From Cerioporus squamosus (taxonomy: Eukaryota > Basidiomycota > Agaricomycetes > Polyporales > Polyporaceae), in NCBI GenBank assembly GCA_022592435.1, contig JABYQS010000053.1:62001-126000 (forward strand): 64,000 nucleotides of DNA. Direction: 5' to 3'. The notes beneath the pieces were generated by a model. It saw nothing but the letters and a program-made list of their open reading frames with translations. It had not been told where the DNA came from and did no database searches. Below, piece by piece: positions 20,815 to 35,100 of the stretch. Position 1 is the first letter of the stretch, and each line of letters opens with the position of its first letter. The translations under genes and the position numbers were made by a program.

Positions 20815-23800
20815 GGCTGATCGACGTCGGGAGCCGGCAGCGCGTCGTTCGGAGGAGAGTTGTTCGCAGCACAGAGATCGCCCGAACGGGCAGGCGAACA
20901 TTTCCATCCAGAGCGAGAATCTTGACCTTAGGGTGTTTTGTGGGGCATACGGGCACACCCCGGTCAGAAGTTGTCCCAGGTGTGTATTGCGAATCGCGTT
21001 CTGTTGGTCCATGGTGCGTGCTGGACTCGTCGTGGCAACACTGATCCGACAGGAACGTTCGCCCGCGAGCCGCTGAGGTGCGTCTTGGGGGCTCCTGTAC
21101 TGCATGTGTGCACTTGCACGGAGTACACGGGCTGCGACAAGTGCGCAGGACGTCGGGACGAGGAGAGGGAGGACGAGGAGAGGGGTCGGTGGGAGGGCGC
21201 GGGCAGTGCTCTCCCGCGTCCTGAAGCGAGGAGCAACCTCACGCGGTGCGTCTTCGCTTGTCCGGGTGCTTCCCGCCTCGTTAACCACGCGACTCGTCTA
21301 GAAGCGGCTGTCGCCGTGCCTGGGTAGCGTAGTCGCAATGCAATCTAGTCCTCCCGCCGTACGAGGTACAGGACACAGCAGGAGAGTCCGAAGCTGGAAC
21401 TGCAAGCAGAGGTTTCTATTCGAAGCGGAACAATAACGATACATTACGCATGCAAGCCAAGATATTACTCGTCCCACACGGGACCCAGATCCGCCTTGCC
21501 GTCCCTCCTCGGCAGCCCTCCCGTCTACCAAGTGTCCTCCCGCCAACTGCATCTGGAGGGCCTAGAACCGCGTGCCAGCCGCCCAACAGGTCCTACTGCC
21601 GTGGAGGCGGTGGATCGTTAACTTCTTCGTCGTGTCCTGGCACTGCATGCGAGTGATCATGGTCAGTTCCCCTTAGTTCTCGAAGCAGGGAGCGGAGGAC
21701 CAGCTCCGTGACACAGCGCAGACAGAAGATGTGGAGATGAAAGACTTACCTGGCCTCAGGGCGCGTCGTCTCCCCCGCTTGCTGGGAGAGACATTGCAGG
21801 AATTGAGCCCGGCATTGTTCGCAATCGTGTCTGCGTCTTGAAGGCTGATCTGCTGCAGCTTCGTCAGCTTCGCCGGCTCTCTGTGCTCCCAACATCGCCA
21901 GGGTGAGTAAAGACGACTGTCTCCCGCAGGCCGCCAGTCCTGACCATCTTCCAATAGGTTTCTCGCCCAGTTTATCGCTGCTGGGTCGCCGTGGGAGGTT
22001 GGTACGTGTAGCTTCTGGAGGTGGTAAGTATGCTCACTCAAGTTCGAGCCGACAGGGTAGTACTCACCGGGCGCGTTCTCCACGACGGACAACATCTCGC
22101 GCCTCGCCTTCTGTAGTCGTCCACTCCCTGGACTGTGCTCTAGCACGGGTGCTGATGCTGGGAGTCGGAAGGGGTCGTGAGGAAGGAACCTGACATGAGC
22201 GGGAGCTTCAAGGCGAGGAAAGCACGGCAACATCAAGATGGGTGTACTCAGCCACTGTAAGTGACCCGGTGCCGTTTCAAAACATTACTGTCTACAACAG
22301 TAGTCGGTACGCTCAACGTCGCTTACCTACAACAACGTATCTCACGGACATCGCGTAGATCCCGTGTACCAGAAGCAGGAGCAGAACTCCGCTGTTTCTC
22401 GGCGGCTCAACTTCGTGTGCCAGTCCAAGACAACTCCGAATGCCTCCACCGCTTAGTACACGCTCTCGAAGCCGCCATACCAGATGTCGTTCAACGCGAT
22501 GCTTCCAGGTTGCAAGGAGGATCAAAACTCGCCATTGGGACTGGTGCGGACATAGGGGAGACCGATTTCAAGTACTCCCCCTCGTTCAAGAGGTATGTTT
22601 GAGCTCGGAGTTGGCTCGCTTTTTCAGTTTCGTCAACCAGTGCAGGGACGTCTAGCTGCACTCGCCCCGGATGCAATTTCGGCTCTGACAGGGCCACATC
22701 TCGCAGTACGTCGTCCCCCGTCCTTGCACTACTCGATCAGCTTCGGTATGTCCGTGCGATGACGTTCTCCGCTTCTTGGTAGCTGATGATATCGAATGAT
22801 ATCGAATGATATCGAGCCCAGTTGCATTCAGGGAGCAGTGTACTCACAGGCTGCGTTAGGAAACACAACGACCTCGGCGCATGTCGCATGTTGCTGGCTA
22901 GGAGCTAGCGAAGCATCCAATTGGTTGCTGTGGTACCAAATTGCCAGTGGAGTCTCGGAGGGAAGCGACAGAGCAAGCGGACTACTAGACGGAGCGGCAT
23001 TGCTTGCTTCACCGCGTCAACGAATGCTTCGCCCTTGCTCTGGAAGTGCTTCTCCTGCCGACTCGGAGTCTCAACCTAACCAGTCACGCACGCGCAAGTC
23101 GGCTGACATTCAGCGCAGCATCTGCACCGATCGCGAGCAGCACTGTTCCTTCGGCTGCCTCCAACCCCGCTCTACTTTCACCCACGGCCATGCTTGGACT
23201 TCCCAAACAGCAAGTTCGCCGTACCGAAGTCTTCCCTCAGAGATTCGCTCTCGTGGCCGTGCACGACTCAGACGGTATGCTCAATTCGTTCGCTCTTGCC
23301 TTCGAACGCTTCAGTGTAGGCCTGCAGTTCTGACGGACCCCTTTGCAGAGTTGCGGGAATCATGGCGACATCGAGACTTGGAGGTGTGAAGCAGGGATGT
23401 ACAGACCGCAGCAGTGCCACCCGAAGGCGACTGGCGACCGGAAGAACGCCAGGCAACCCCCGTCGATGCCTTCCCCGCAACGAGGGCGAGTAAGTCCCGC
23501 TGCATAGAGGTGCCGAACTTGCTTACGATGGATGCTATGTTAGATGTCTGCCGCTTTGTTTCAAGACACTTCACTGGCAGTCCTACTCAAGTCGGGAGAC
23601 CGTGTCGCGACTTCTCGTGAATGCGTACAGCACCCGTGGCCTGAACTCGCCGTAAATTCAAGGTCTTGTACAGCTCCACCTCTAGAGGAGCGAAGTTAAA
23701 GCTCGGCAATCGCTCATGACACCGCTCTTGTGTGGATCGCCGTCAACTTCCGGAGGTACATCGGGACAAAAGTTAGTCACTGCACTCAGGCTGGCCTGCC

Positions 23801-26800
23801 GAACTGCTTCAGTAACGTCTGCCGTAACTGAAATTTGCTTCCAGATAGCTTCGGGCCGTGAGCTGACATGTTGTACATGCTTCAGAGCGATTTGACCTTG
23901 CAGGCACTTCCCGTTTCCTCACGAAGGACGTCTATGGGTCTGAACAGCTATTCAGATGCCAAACATGTCTCGGAACAAAGCAGAAAGTAGCCAACTTGTT
24001 GAACGATACAAGCAATTCTGCAACGATATACTGTGTAGTTAACGATTGTTCGTAGGCTGGAACTCCGGCAGACGGCGGCAGACTGCAGTCTAACCAAGAG
24101 ACATCGCAATTCGCTGACTGGTACCGATCGGAACGAGTCTCTCTCTCGCGCCGCCCTCAAATGTAACGGTGAACATCGTCTATTTCCGGGACACGTAGCG
24201 GTACTAGTATGGACACATCTAGCCTCGATTCTCTCCCGACATAACGGTAACGCTTACCACCGCTGCACGATACACGCTCCAGTAGGCTTCCGAACGAGCG
24301 ACAGCCGGCAGAGAACACGATCTACTCGGACTTGTGCGCACGGCGCATGGACTCGGAGATCGGGAGCATTGTATCTGAGTCCGCTCCTTAGTGAGTGAGT
24401 ATAGGACCTTCTTGTTCGATCTCCATGTACTACCTACCATTTTGAATGCTCAGGAGTGCCATTCCTATGTCCCACAAACTGGCAGAGCCTTCCGTCGCGT
24501 TGCACGGTGCCTCTCGAAGCTGGCTGCCAGTGGGTCCGGGTTTCTCGTGCAAGTCAAGACCGCGCTCTTCGTGTCCAGTCTGCTGCACCCAGTACAGTGG
24601 CACGGTGAGTCCGCCGCGACATGTCCTGCATCAGGCTCCTCGGCCGAGCAGCCCCCTCATCCTGTCAGACAAGCTTGCCAGCATGCGACGTTCGATGCAG
24701 ACCTAGCGCGACATGGTTGTATCCTCCCAGGCACGCGAATGATCTCACTTACGTCCTCCCAGCATCTCATCTTCACGCTCCACCTTCATATCGCAGCACA
24801 CAACGGCCTGGTTGGGATACTACCAAGGGACGGCAGACAAGCCCATTGAAGCACACGAGGTCGAGATCACACAAGGACACACAGCACTCGAAGATCAGCA
24901 GGACAAACAAGGAGATGTCATTCTAGCTACATACCTCCGAGCACAAAGCACGACGCGGCATGCCACGATGGTGTCAAGCGGCAGACACTATTCGGAATGC
25001 GATCCTCGCCTGAACCGTACGTAACATTCAGCGGGATGTTTAACTCGGTGTGAAGTTCGGCCTCGACGACGAGAGTTCGCCGTCCTGGTTATGGCGAGTC
25101 GTCTACCCCGGCGGCAGAAACCTTCAGTACCGAGCTCGCTACTCATGCATTCGGCAGCAAGCCTGCCTCGCTGGCATCCCGGATGACAGCCAGGCTCGGA
25201 GATGGGTCCTTGCCTCCGATGCATTGGAGCGACTAAGACGGCCTATAAGCGGGGGTGTGAGCGAACTCGCCGCGTCTCCACCCACCTGCGCGCGACTCAC
25301 ATCGGCCTGCGTTGCTCCCTCCTATCTTGCTCTCTTCTTGCGCAGTCTCTCCTGATGTTGCGCTCGGCCGTTCATGTCCTCGCCGCGGGTGCACGCCCTG
25401 GCGGGGTCCTCGGGCATTCTTTATGATTGCCAAGGTACACACCATGCCAGTATTTGGCGGACTATCCGTAACGCTCACCTGCGCGTTGCAGATCGCAGCC
25501 CGGGGTTCGACGCTGCAATGGCCGTCTATCACCGTGTGTCAAAGCCCACCAGCTCATGCCGGTGTCGACAATACTCGTCCGGCCTTGCCGGTGACGTGCA
25601 GTCAGGCGGCGATCGCGGGCCTCTCTTCCGTGTTCGCGCCGTGCTTGCCGGCGGTGTGGGCGGTGAGTAGACGAACCTTGTCGTTCGTCGGGCGCTGGAC
25701 TGACGCGGCTCCGCGGAACTGTGACAGTTCTGCTCGTCGTGCTACCGACCTTGGTCGCAATAAGGCTCACCTATGTCTTCTGTAGGCGACTCATCTGGGC
25801 GCGACGTGCTATGCACCGTCAACGCTGTCAAGATGGAGAAGTTCAGGTGTGCGCCGCCGTCGCTATCCGCGAACAGAAGAAACTCACCATTCCTTTGCAC
25901 TGGAACGCGGCCGAACATCTAGACCATTGTATGCGAGTGCTTGTGTCCGGTGCTGATGTGTTTGGAGGTCGACGACGCTGACTGTACTCTCCCGAGACAC
26001 GTCACACCGTCCGTTTGCATGTGAGTGTCGGGGCGGGCAGAGAGACCACCGCGGAGAGGTCGATGGTCGAGTGTGTCAGACTCGTAGGCGAGGACGGACG
26101 ATGCGGCGGGACGGGGAGGAGGAACGGGCAGGGATAGCGAGCGCATGGGCGGGAACCTGGGGACTCGAGGCCTCGAAGCATAGGAGGGGCTCGGGATGGA
26201 GAGGCTCGCGTAGACGTACTTCCATGCCGTAGTAGACGCCGCGACAGACGGTGGGTAGCGTGAGCGGAGGAGGGACAGACCGAGAGCGGTCTGCATGTGA
26301 GGGGAACGCGGGTCAGAAAAAGGTGAGTGTGCTCGAACGCCACCAGCCGCGTACTGATGAGGGACAGATACCTGCAGGGACGCGAGAACTGAAGGCAGAT
26401 GAGCGGATGCTCAGAGCGCATACAAGAGCACAGAGAAGAGGATGGACGGGGCGAGCATAGCGCAGGTGCTTGGAGGTACTTACCTTGTGCGTAGAGCAGA
26501 GTGCTATCGAGCTCTCCGGTGCGAGCTTGTAAAACCGCTTGCTGGGTCGACCGTCGAGCGAGGAACGGTGTTGGATCAGCGCAGCGACGGGAGTACAGTG
26601 CGGGGAGGAGAGCGGCGGCGCACATCGCAAGTTGCGTCTTGTAGCAGAGGTGGGACGGCGATGAGAGACCTCGGCCGGGATGCGGGAGGCAGACTGGGGC
26701 GCGGGAAGGGAAAGCGCAGAGAGGCGTGGATGCGCGACGAAGGCAATGAGCCTGTCGCGAGCCATGGCCCGGTGCAGCGCGGTCGACGTGAGCGATGTCG

Positions 26801-26870
26801 ACGAACGAGGCTATCGTGAATGCGCGTCACGATTGCGTCTGGCGCTTACCGCTGATCGCGACTTGTGGCG
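20815..26870. other. Spacer B1: 6 kb without a recognisable gene
   Basis: This is the B unit of the array, present again at 29182-35237. Many open frames of 60-225 codons exist on both strands, but none matches a family I know. The best splice-like pattern is on the minus strand at 22,233-21,770: an exon ending 'VVENAPG', a GTGAGT intron, and an exon ending 'NVSPSKRG'. Its continuation is frameshifted in copy 2 by one extra C in a C run. A second minus-strand pattern lies at 26,765-26,000, with 'MARDRLIAFVAHP' as start and a GTAAGT donor near 26,484. A 10-bp motif (AATGATATCG) is repeated three times at about 22,786-22,815. No transposase, reverse transcriptase or Helitron motif was seen. Confidence 0.6.
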
Positions 26871-27050
26871 CCAGCACTCCTCCCAAGGAGCCTTCCACCT
26901 CAGTATTTGCAGAGCATGTCTGAGTCGCGCGATTGACGGCGAGAGCGCAACAAGAGTGGTCGTCAGCGGAGAGGGGAGGGTGTTGAGGAATTCGATGAGC
27001 GGGGCGGAATGTGCGGCGTCCGAGTCGGCGGGCTTGGTCGCAGTGGACAT
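26871..27050 (-). pseudogene. Truncated 5' exon of peroxin gene, array copy 2
   Basis: It starts 'MSTATKPADSDAAHSAPLIEFLNTLPSP' and matches peroxin exon 1 up to 'KAPWEECW', where homology stops abruptly at the A/B junction. The reading frame then runs into unrelated B sequence. It differs from the native exon by about one base in eight, including amino-acid changes, so it comes from a diverged allele or paralogue. No membrane or DysF part follows. Confidence 0.9.
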
Positions 27051-27297
27051 GGTTTATACAACGGCCGAAGCGGACAGTGTCAAGGACATCGGAGACGACG
27101 CAGACGACCTCGGAGGCGATGGTGGGGGTATCCGCGCAAGGATGAGGAGGACACGACGAGGGGAGCTGCAATCACAAGCCTCGCGTGACGTATCGCGTTG
27201 GGCGCTTACCCTTGATCGCGTCGGGCGCCTGCGGCTTCCACATCTTGACTTTGTACTTCAAGGTCAAGTTGCCAGTACTAGTCCTCCTCGCGAGACA

Positions 27298-29181
27298 ATG
27301 CAGAGGCTCGCATCCAGCAGGAGCTTCAGATGCCTTAGCTCGGGAGCAAACACTTTCTGCGCCAGAAGAGTCCAAGTTCGACAGATCCAATGTAAGTATG
27401 TCCTACTTGAGCGGCATGTCGAGGCTTACGATAGCTTACGATGGACACTCTGTTCCAGACCGCGCGAATGGTTCAAGATTGCCTCCTCTTGTATTTACAT
27501 TTGACATAGTAGGTTCTGCTATGACTCTCGAGCACGGTTTGTGACAGAGCTTGTCCTCAGGACGGAGTTCTCCTGCGAGGACCGCACACGATCCCTGCCG
27601 CAAGGCGGGCATTAGACATGCTGAACGGGGCAAACCCTATGGGGGTGTAGGTTCTACGACCACTTGAAGCTTCCATGTGCTGACATACACTTCGAAGCAA
27701 GATACCCTTCATCTTGGTGCGCCTCCACCTTGCCCCCATGTGGAGAACATTCTGTATTCATGATCTCTGCAGCTGACCAACGGAGGCGGCACCCACGAGG
27801 AAGCACGAAGACACAAGCTGAGTTCTCAGCTCGGCGTCGAGGTCAGCTTTCGTAGTCTGAGCTATGGCCTAGTCGTCATCACCGCTCACACACCGTCGCA
27901 GATTCACAGCAACCAAATTGTTCAGGCGCATACTATCCTCAAGTCCGTCGTACACAAGTACGCAGACAAGCCAGTGCTCGTCCTCGGAGGACGCAACGAT
28001 GTCGTCCGGAAAGTTGCTGAAAGGTTTGCACAATGCACAGTTGCGATGACTGTATCTGCTGACAGAAGACCTCACAGCTACGGCTTCAAGCACGCGTACA
28101 CGACACTAGATGTGCTCGCCTGGAAACCCGAGTAGGTCATAACCCAGTCCATCCCTGGCGCAGTACTCACAGACGCAGAGCTTGGCCCTTCCACGACCTC
28201 ACGCCCGAGGAACGCGCATCGACCAAGGTAAGACCCTGCTCGATGTTCCCTATCCAAGAGACACTGACCTCGACCTGCTGCGATTGAAAGGCCGTTGACT
28301 TCTCCAGCATTCCCATCTCCGCGATCTTTGTCTTCCACGACCCGCGCAACTGGTCGCTCGACATCCAGATTGCCCTCGACGTGATCCGCTCACGCGGCAT
28401 CATCGGTGGTCCCTACCTCGACACACCCAAGCCCGCTGACCAGCAGCCCCTCCCGCAGCACGAACGCACTCACCACCAGAGCCGAGATGCCGCACGGTCA
28501 GAAGCCGGAGATAAGCCGATCGAGCTGGTGTTCTGCAACCCGGACCTGCTGTGGAAGTCTGACTTCCCGCAGCCCCGGCTCGGACAGGGCGCGTTCCGCC
28601 TGGCGTTCCAGGCTGTGCACGAGGTGTGTCCCGTTGCGAGGATGTGAGTTCCTACCGCTGAACACGTTCCAGGCTCTCGTGGGAGCACCGTACCCGTATG
28701 TGCAGTATGGCAAGCCGACGACTGCGACGTACAAGTTCGCGGAGAAGGTCCTGCGAGACAGGCTCGAGGAGCTAGCGGGAGGACGCGTCGAGGAGATGCC
28801 GCGAGTGTGAGTCCTGAGCGCCATCTTGTTTTCCAATTCGCGATGCTGATGCTGTGTGTCTAGCTACATGGTTGGAGGTGCGTGGTCTTAATGGTGTCCG
28901 TGCATGGAAGATCCCTACTAACCTACGTACGCTGTCGCCTCTAGACAACCCGGAATCGGGTATGTATGCTCACATGCTTATCAAATAGTTATGGGTGATT
29001 GACCCCGTTCCGTATAGACATTGCAGGCGCGAACGGTGCAGGCTGGCCTTCCATCCTCGTGAAGACGGGAGTATACGAGGAAGCCCGCGGACCGCCGACA
29101 CATACTCCGACCCACATTGCCGAAGACGTGGAGGAAGCAGTGCGATGGGCGATAGACCGGGAGATGAAGGCGCGCGGGTGA
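27298..29181 (+). CDS. HAD-superfamily hydrolase, CECR5/HDHD5-like, copy 2
   Basis: Same 13-exon structure and ends as copy 1, shifted by 8,366-8,367 bp, with all frames and splice sites kept. It differs from copy 1 by a few substitutions in the first 0.8 kb and almost none after. Residue changes are minor (for example Ser-Gly kept but 'CLSSGA' codon variant, and Gly/Ser to Gly/Ser-like in the presequence region). The downstream end is again 'MKARG' followed by B sequence, so this copy shares its 3' UTR with copy 1. Its upstream region holds the truncated peroxin exon in place of the native one, so its promoter may differ slightly from copy 1. Confidence 0.9.
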
Positions 29182-32100
29182 GGCTGATCGACGTCGGGAG
29201 CCGGCAGCGCGTCGTTCGGAGGAGAGTTGTTCGCAGCACAGAGATCGCCCGAACGGGCAGGCGAACATTTCCATCCAGAGCGAGAATCTTGACCTTAGGG
29301 TGTTTTGTGGGGCATACGGGCACACCCCGGTCAGAAGTTGTCCCAGGTGTGTATTGCGAATCGCGTTCTGTTGGTCCATGGTGCGTGCTGGACTCGTCGT
29401 GGCAACACTGATCCGACAGGAACGTTCGCCCGCGAGCCGCTGAGGTGCGTCTTGGGGGCTCCTGTACTGCATGTGTGCACTTGCACGGAGTACACGGGCT
29501 GCGACAAGTGCGCAGGACGTCGGGACGAGGAGAGGGAGGACGAGGAGAGGGGTCGGTGGGAGGGCGCGGGCAGTGCTCTCCCGCGTCCTGAAGCGAGGAG
29601 CAACCTCACGCGGTGCGTCTTCGCTTGTCCGGGTGCTTCCCGCCTCGTTAACCACGCGACTCGTCTAGAAGCGGCTGTCGCCGTGCCTGGGTAGCGTAGT
29701 CGCAATGCAATCTAGTCCTCCCGCCGTACGAGGTACAGGACACAGCAGGAGAGTCCGAAGCTGGAACTGCAAGCAGAGGTTTCTATTCGAAGCGGAACAA
29801 TAACGATACATTACGCATGCAAGCCAAGATATTACTCGTCCCACACGGGACCCAGATCCGCCTTGCCGTCCCTCCTCGGCAGCCCTCCCGTCTACCAAGT
29901 GTCCTCCCGCCAACTGCATCTGGAGGGCCTAGAACCGCGTGCCAGCCGCCCAACAGGTCCTACTGCCGTGGAGGCGGTGGATCGTTAACTTCTTCGTCGT
30001 GTCCTGGCACTGCATGCGAGTGATCATGGTCAGTTCCCCTTAGTTCTCGAAGCAGGGAGCGGAGGACCAGCTCCGTGACACAGCGCAGACAGAAGATGTG
30101 GAGATGAAAGACTTACCTGGCCTCAGGGCGCGTCGTCTCCCCCCGCTTGCTGGGAGAGACATTGCAGGAATTGAGCCCGGCATTGTTCGCAATCGTGTCT
30201 GCGTCTTGAAGGCTGATCTGCTGCAGCTTCGTCAGCTTCGCCGGCTCTCTGTGCTCCCAACATCGCCAGGGTGAGTAAAGACGACTGTCTCCCGCAGGCC
30301 GCCAGTCCTGACCATCTTCCAATAGGTTTCTCGCCCAGTTTATCGCTGCTGGGTCGCCGTGGGAGGTTGGTACGTGTAGCTTCTGGAGGTGGTAAGTATG
30401 CTCACTCAAGTTCGAGCCGACAGGGTAGTACTCACCGGGCGCGTTCTCCACGACGGACAACATCTCGCGCCTCGCCTTCTGTAGTCGTCCACTCCCTGGA
30501 CTGTGCTCTAGCACGGGTGCTGATGCTGGGAGTCGGAAGGGGTCGTGAGGAAGGAACCTGACATGAGCGGGAGCTTCAAGGCGAGGAAAGCACGGCAACA
30601 TCAAGATGGGTGTACTCAGCCACTGTAAGTGACCCGGTGCCGTTTCAAAACATTACTGTCTACAACAGTAGTCGGTACGCTCAACGTCGCTTACCTACAA
30701 CAACGTATCTCACGGACATCGCGTAGATCCCGTGTACCAGAAGCAGGAGCAGAACTCCGCTGTTTCTCGGCGGCTCAACTTCGTGTGCCAGTCCAAGACA
30801 ACTCCGAATGCCTCCACCGCTTAGTACACGCTCTCGAAGCCGCCATACCAGATGTCGTTCAACGCGATGCTTCCAGGTTGCAAGGAGGATCAAAACTCGC
30901 CATTGGGACTGGTGCGGACATAGGGGAGACCGATTTCAAGTACTCCCCCTCGTTCAAGAGGTATGTTTGAGCTCGGAGTTGGCTCGCTTTTTCAGTTTCA
31001 TCAACCAGTGCAGGGACGTCTAGCTGCACTCGCCCCGGATGCAATTTCGGCTCTGACAGGGCCACATCTCGCAGTACGTCGTCCCCCGTCCTTGCACTAC
31101 TCGATCAGCTTCGGTATGTCCGTGCGATGACGTTCTCCGCTTCTTGGTAGCTGATGATATCGAATGATATCGAATGATATCGAGCCCAGTTGCATTCAGG
31201 GAGCAGTGTACTCACAGGCTGCGTTAGGAAACACAACGACCTCGGCGCATGTCGCATGTTGCTGGCTAGGAGCTAGCGAAGCATCCAATTGGTTGCTGTG
31301 GTACCAAATTGCCAGTGGAGTCTCGGAGGGAAGCGACAGAGCAAGCGGACTACTAGACGGAGCGGCATTGCTTGCTTCACCGCGTCAACGAATGCTTCGC
31401 CCTTGCTCTGGAAGTGCTTCTCCTGCCGACTCGGAGTCTCAACCTAACCAGTCACGCACGCGCAAGTCGGCTGACATTCAGCGCAGCATCTGCACCGATC
31501 GCGAGCAGCACTGTTCCTTCGGCTGCCTCCAACCCCGCTCTACTTTCACCCACGGCCATGCTTGGACTTCCCAAACAGCAAGTTCGCCGTACCGAAGTCT
31601 TCCCTCAGAGATTCGCTCTCGTGGCCGTGCACGACTCAGACGGTATGCTCAATTCGTTCGCTCTTGCCTTCGAACGCTTCAGTGTAGGCCTGCAGTTCTG
31701 ACGGACCCCTTTGCAGAGTTGCGGGAATCATGGCGACATCGAGACTTGGAGGTGTGAAGCAGGGATGTACAGACCGCAGCAGTGCCACCCGAAGGCGACT
31801 GGCGACCGGAAGAACGCCAGGCAACCCCCGTCGATGCCTTCCCCGCAACGAGGGCGAGTAAGTCCCGCTGCATAGAGGTGCCGAACTTGCTTACGATGGA
31901 TGCTATGTTAGATGTCTGCCGCTTTGTTTCAAGACACTTCACTGGCAGTCCTACTCAAGTCGGGAGACCGTGTCGCGACTTCTCGTGAATGCGTACAGCA
32001 CCCGTGGCCTGAACTCGCCGTAAATTCAAGGTCTTGTACAGCTCCACCTCTAGAGGAGCGAAGTTAAAGCTCGGCAATCGCTCATGACACCGCTCTTGTG

Positions 32101-35100
32101 TGGATCGCCGTCAACTTCCGGAGGTACATCGGGACAAAAGTTAGTCACTGCACTCAGGCTGGCCTGCCGAACTGCTTCAGTAACGTCTGCCGTAACTGAA
32201 ATTTGCTTCCAGATAGCTTCGGGCCGTGAGCTGACATGTTGTACATGCTTCAGAGCGATTTGACCTTGCAGGCACTTCCCGTTTCCTCACGAAGGACGTC
32301 TATGGGTCTGAACAGCTATTCAGATGCCAAACATGTCTCGGAACAAAGCAGAAAGTAGCCAACTTGTTGAACGATACAAGCAATTCTGCAACGATATACT
32401 GTGTAGTTAACGATTGTTCGTAGGCTGGAACTCCGGCAGACGGCGGCAGACTGCAGTCTAACCAAGAGACATCGCAATTCGCTGACTGGTACCGATCGGA
32501 ACGAGTCTCTCTCTCGCGCCGCCCTCAAATGTAACGGTGAACATCGTCTATTTCCGGGACACGTAGCGGTACTAGTATGGACACATCTAGCCTCGATTCT
32601 CTCCCGACATAACGGTAACGCTTACCACCGCTGCACGATACACGCTCCAGTAGGCTTCCGAACGAGCGACAGCCGGCAGAGAACACGATCTACTCGGACT
32701 TGTGCGCACGGCGCATGGACTCGGAGATCGGGAGCATTGTATCTGAGTCCGCTCCTTAGTGAGTGAGTATAGGACCTTCTTGTTCGATCTCCATGTACTA
32801 CCTACCATTTTGAATGCTCAGGAGTGCCATTCCTATGTCCCACAAACTGGCAGAGCCTTCCGTCGCGTTGCACGGTGCCTCTCGAAGCTGGCTGCCAGTG
32901 GGTCCGGGTTTCTCGTGCAAGTCAAGACCGCGCTCTTCGTGTCCAGTCTGCTGCACCCAGTACAGTGGCACGGTGAGTCCGCCGCGACATGTCCTGCATC
33001 AGGCTCCTCGGCCGAGCAGCCCCCTCATCCTGTCAGACAAGCTTGCCAGCATGCGACGTTCGATGCAGACCTAGCGCGACATGGTTGTATCCTCCCAGGC
33101 ACGCGAATGATCTCACTTACGTCCTCCCAGCATCTCATCTTCACGCTCCACCTTCATATCGCAGCACACAACGGCCTGGTTGGGATACTACCAAGGGACG
33201 GCAGACAAGCCCATTGAAGCACACGAGGTCGAGATCACACAAGGACACACAGCACTCGAAGATCAGCAGGACAAACAAGGAGATGTCATTCTAGCTACAT
33301 ACCTCCGAGCACAAAGCACGACGCGGCATGCCACGATGGTGTCAAGCGGCAGACACTATTCGGAATGCGATCCTCGCCTGAACCGTACGTAACATTCAGC
33401 GGGATGTTTAACTCGGTGTGAAGTTCGGCCTCGACGACGAGAGTTCGCCGTCCTGGTTATGGCGAGTCGTCTACCCCGGCGGCAGAAACCTTCAGTACCG
33501 AGCTCGCTACTCATGCATTCGGCAGCAAGCCTGCCTCGCTGGCATCCCGGATGACAGCCAGGCTCGGAGATGGGTCCTTGCCTCCGATGCATGGAGCGAC
33601 TAAGACGGCCTATAAGCGGGGGTGTGAGCGAACTCGCCGCGTCTCCACCCACCTGCGCGCGACTCACATCGGCCTGCGTTGCTCCCTCCTATCTTGCTCT
33701 CTTCTTGCGCAGTCTCTCCTGATGTTGCGCTCGGCCGTTCATGTCCTCGCCGCGGGTGCACGCCCTGGCGGGGTCCTCGGGCATTCTTTATGATTGCCAA
33801 GGTACACACCATGCCAGTATTTGGCGGACTATCCGTAACGCTCACCTGCGCGTTGCAGATCGCAGCCCGGGGTTCGACGCTGCAATGGCCGTCTATCACC
33901 GTGTGTCAAAGCCCACCAGCTCATGCCGGTGTCGACAATACTCGTCCGGCCTTGCCGGTGACGTGCAGTCAGGCGGCGATCGCGGGCCTCTCTTCCGTGT
34001 TCGCGCCGTGCTTGCCGGCGGTGTGGGCGGTGAGTAGACGAACCTTGTCGTTCGTCGGGCGCTGGACTGACGCGGCTCCGCGGAACTGTGACAGTTCTGC
34101 TCGTCGTGCTACCGACCTTGGTCGCAATAAGGCTCACCTATGTCTTCTGTAGGCGACTCATCTGGGCGCGACGTGCTATGCACCGTCAACGCTGTCAAGA
34201 TGGAGAAGTTCAGGTGTGCGCCGCCGTCGCTATCCGCGAACAGAAGAAACTCACCATTCCTTTGCACTGGAACGCGGCCGAACATCTAGACCATTGTATG
34301 CGAGTGCTTGTGTCCGGTGCTGATGTGTTTGGAGGTCGACGACGCTGACTGTACTCTCCCGAGACACGTCACACCGTCCGTTTGCATGTGAGTGTCGGGG
34401 CGGGCAGAGAGACCACCGCGGAGAGGTCGATGGTCGAGTGTGTCAGACTCGTAGGCGAGGACGGACGATGCGGCGGGACGGGGAGGAGGAACGGGCAGGG
34501 ATAGCGAGCGCATGGGCGGGAACCTGGGGACTCGAGGCCTCGAAGCATAGGAGGGGCTCGGGATGGAGAGGCTCGCGTAGACGTACTTCCATGCCGTAGT
34601 AGACGCCGCGACAGACGGTGGGTAGCGTGAGCGGAGGAGGGACAGACCGAGAGCGGTCTGCATGTGAGGGGAACGCGGGTCAGAAAAAGGTGAGTGTGCT
34701 CGAACGCCACCAGCCGCGTACTGATGAGGGACAGATACCTGCAGGGACGCGAGAACTGAAGGCAGATGAGCGGATGCTCAGAGCGCATACAAGAGCACAG
34801 AGAAGAGGATGGACGGGGCGAGCATAGCGCAGGTGCTTGGAGGTACTTACCTTGTGCGTAGAGCAGAGTGCTATCGAGCTCTCCGGTGCGAGCTTGTAAA
34901 ACCGCTTGCTGGGTCGACCGTCGAGCGAGGAACGGTGTTGGATCAGCGCAGCGACGGGAGTACAGTGCGGGGAGGAGAGCGGCGGCGCACATCGCAAGTT
35001 GCGTCTTGTAGCAGAGGTGGGACGGCGATGAGAGACCTCGGCCGGGATGCGGGAGGCAGACTGGGGCGCGGGAAGGGAAAGCGCAGAGAGGCGTGGATGC

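Noticed and set aside
20614..21288. 225-codon minus-strand frame at the HAD 3' end, repeated in copy 2
   Set aside because: It overlaps the HAD coding exons antisense, has low-complexity Arg/Ser composition and no motif, and is cut off in copy 3 where the unit ends.
26000..26765. 'MARDRL' start resembling syntaxin-type proteins in spacer B
   Set aside because: Only the first six residues are reminiscent; no SNARE motif or membrane anchor follows in any splice combination tried.
26680..27504. 274-codon plus-strand frame across the B/A junction
   Set aside because: It is antisense to the truncated peroxin exon and runs in frame into the HAD presequence by chance; no start context or splice support.
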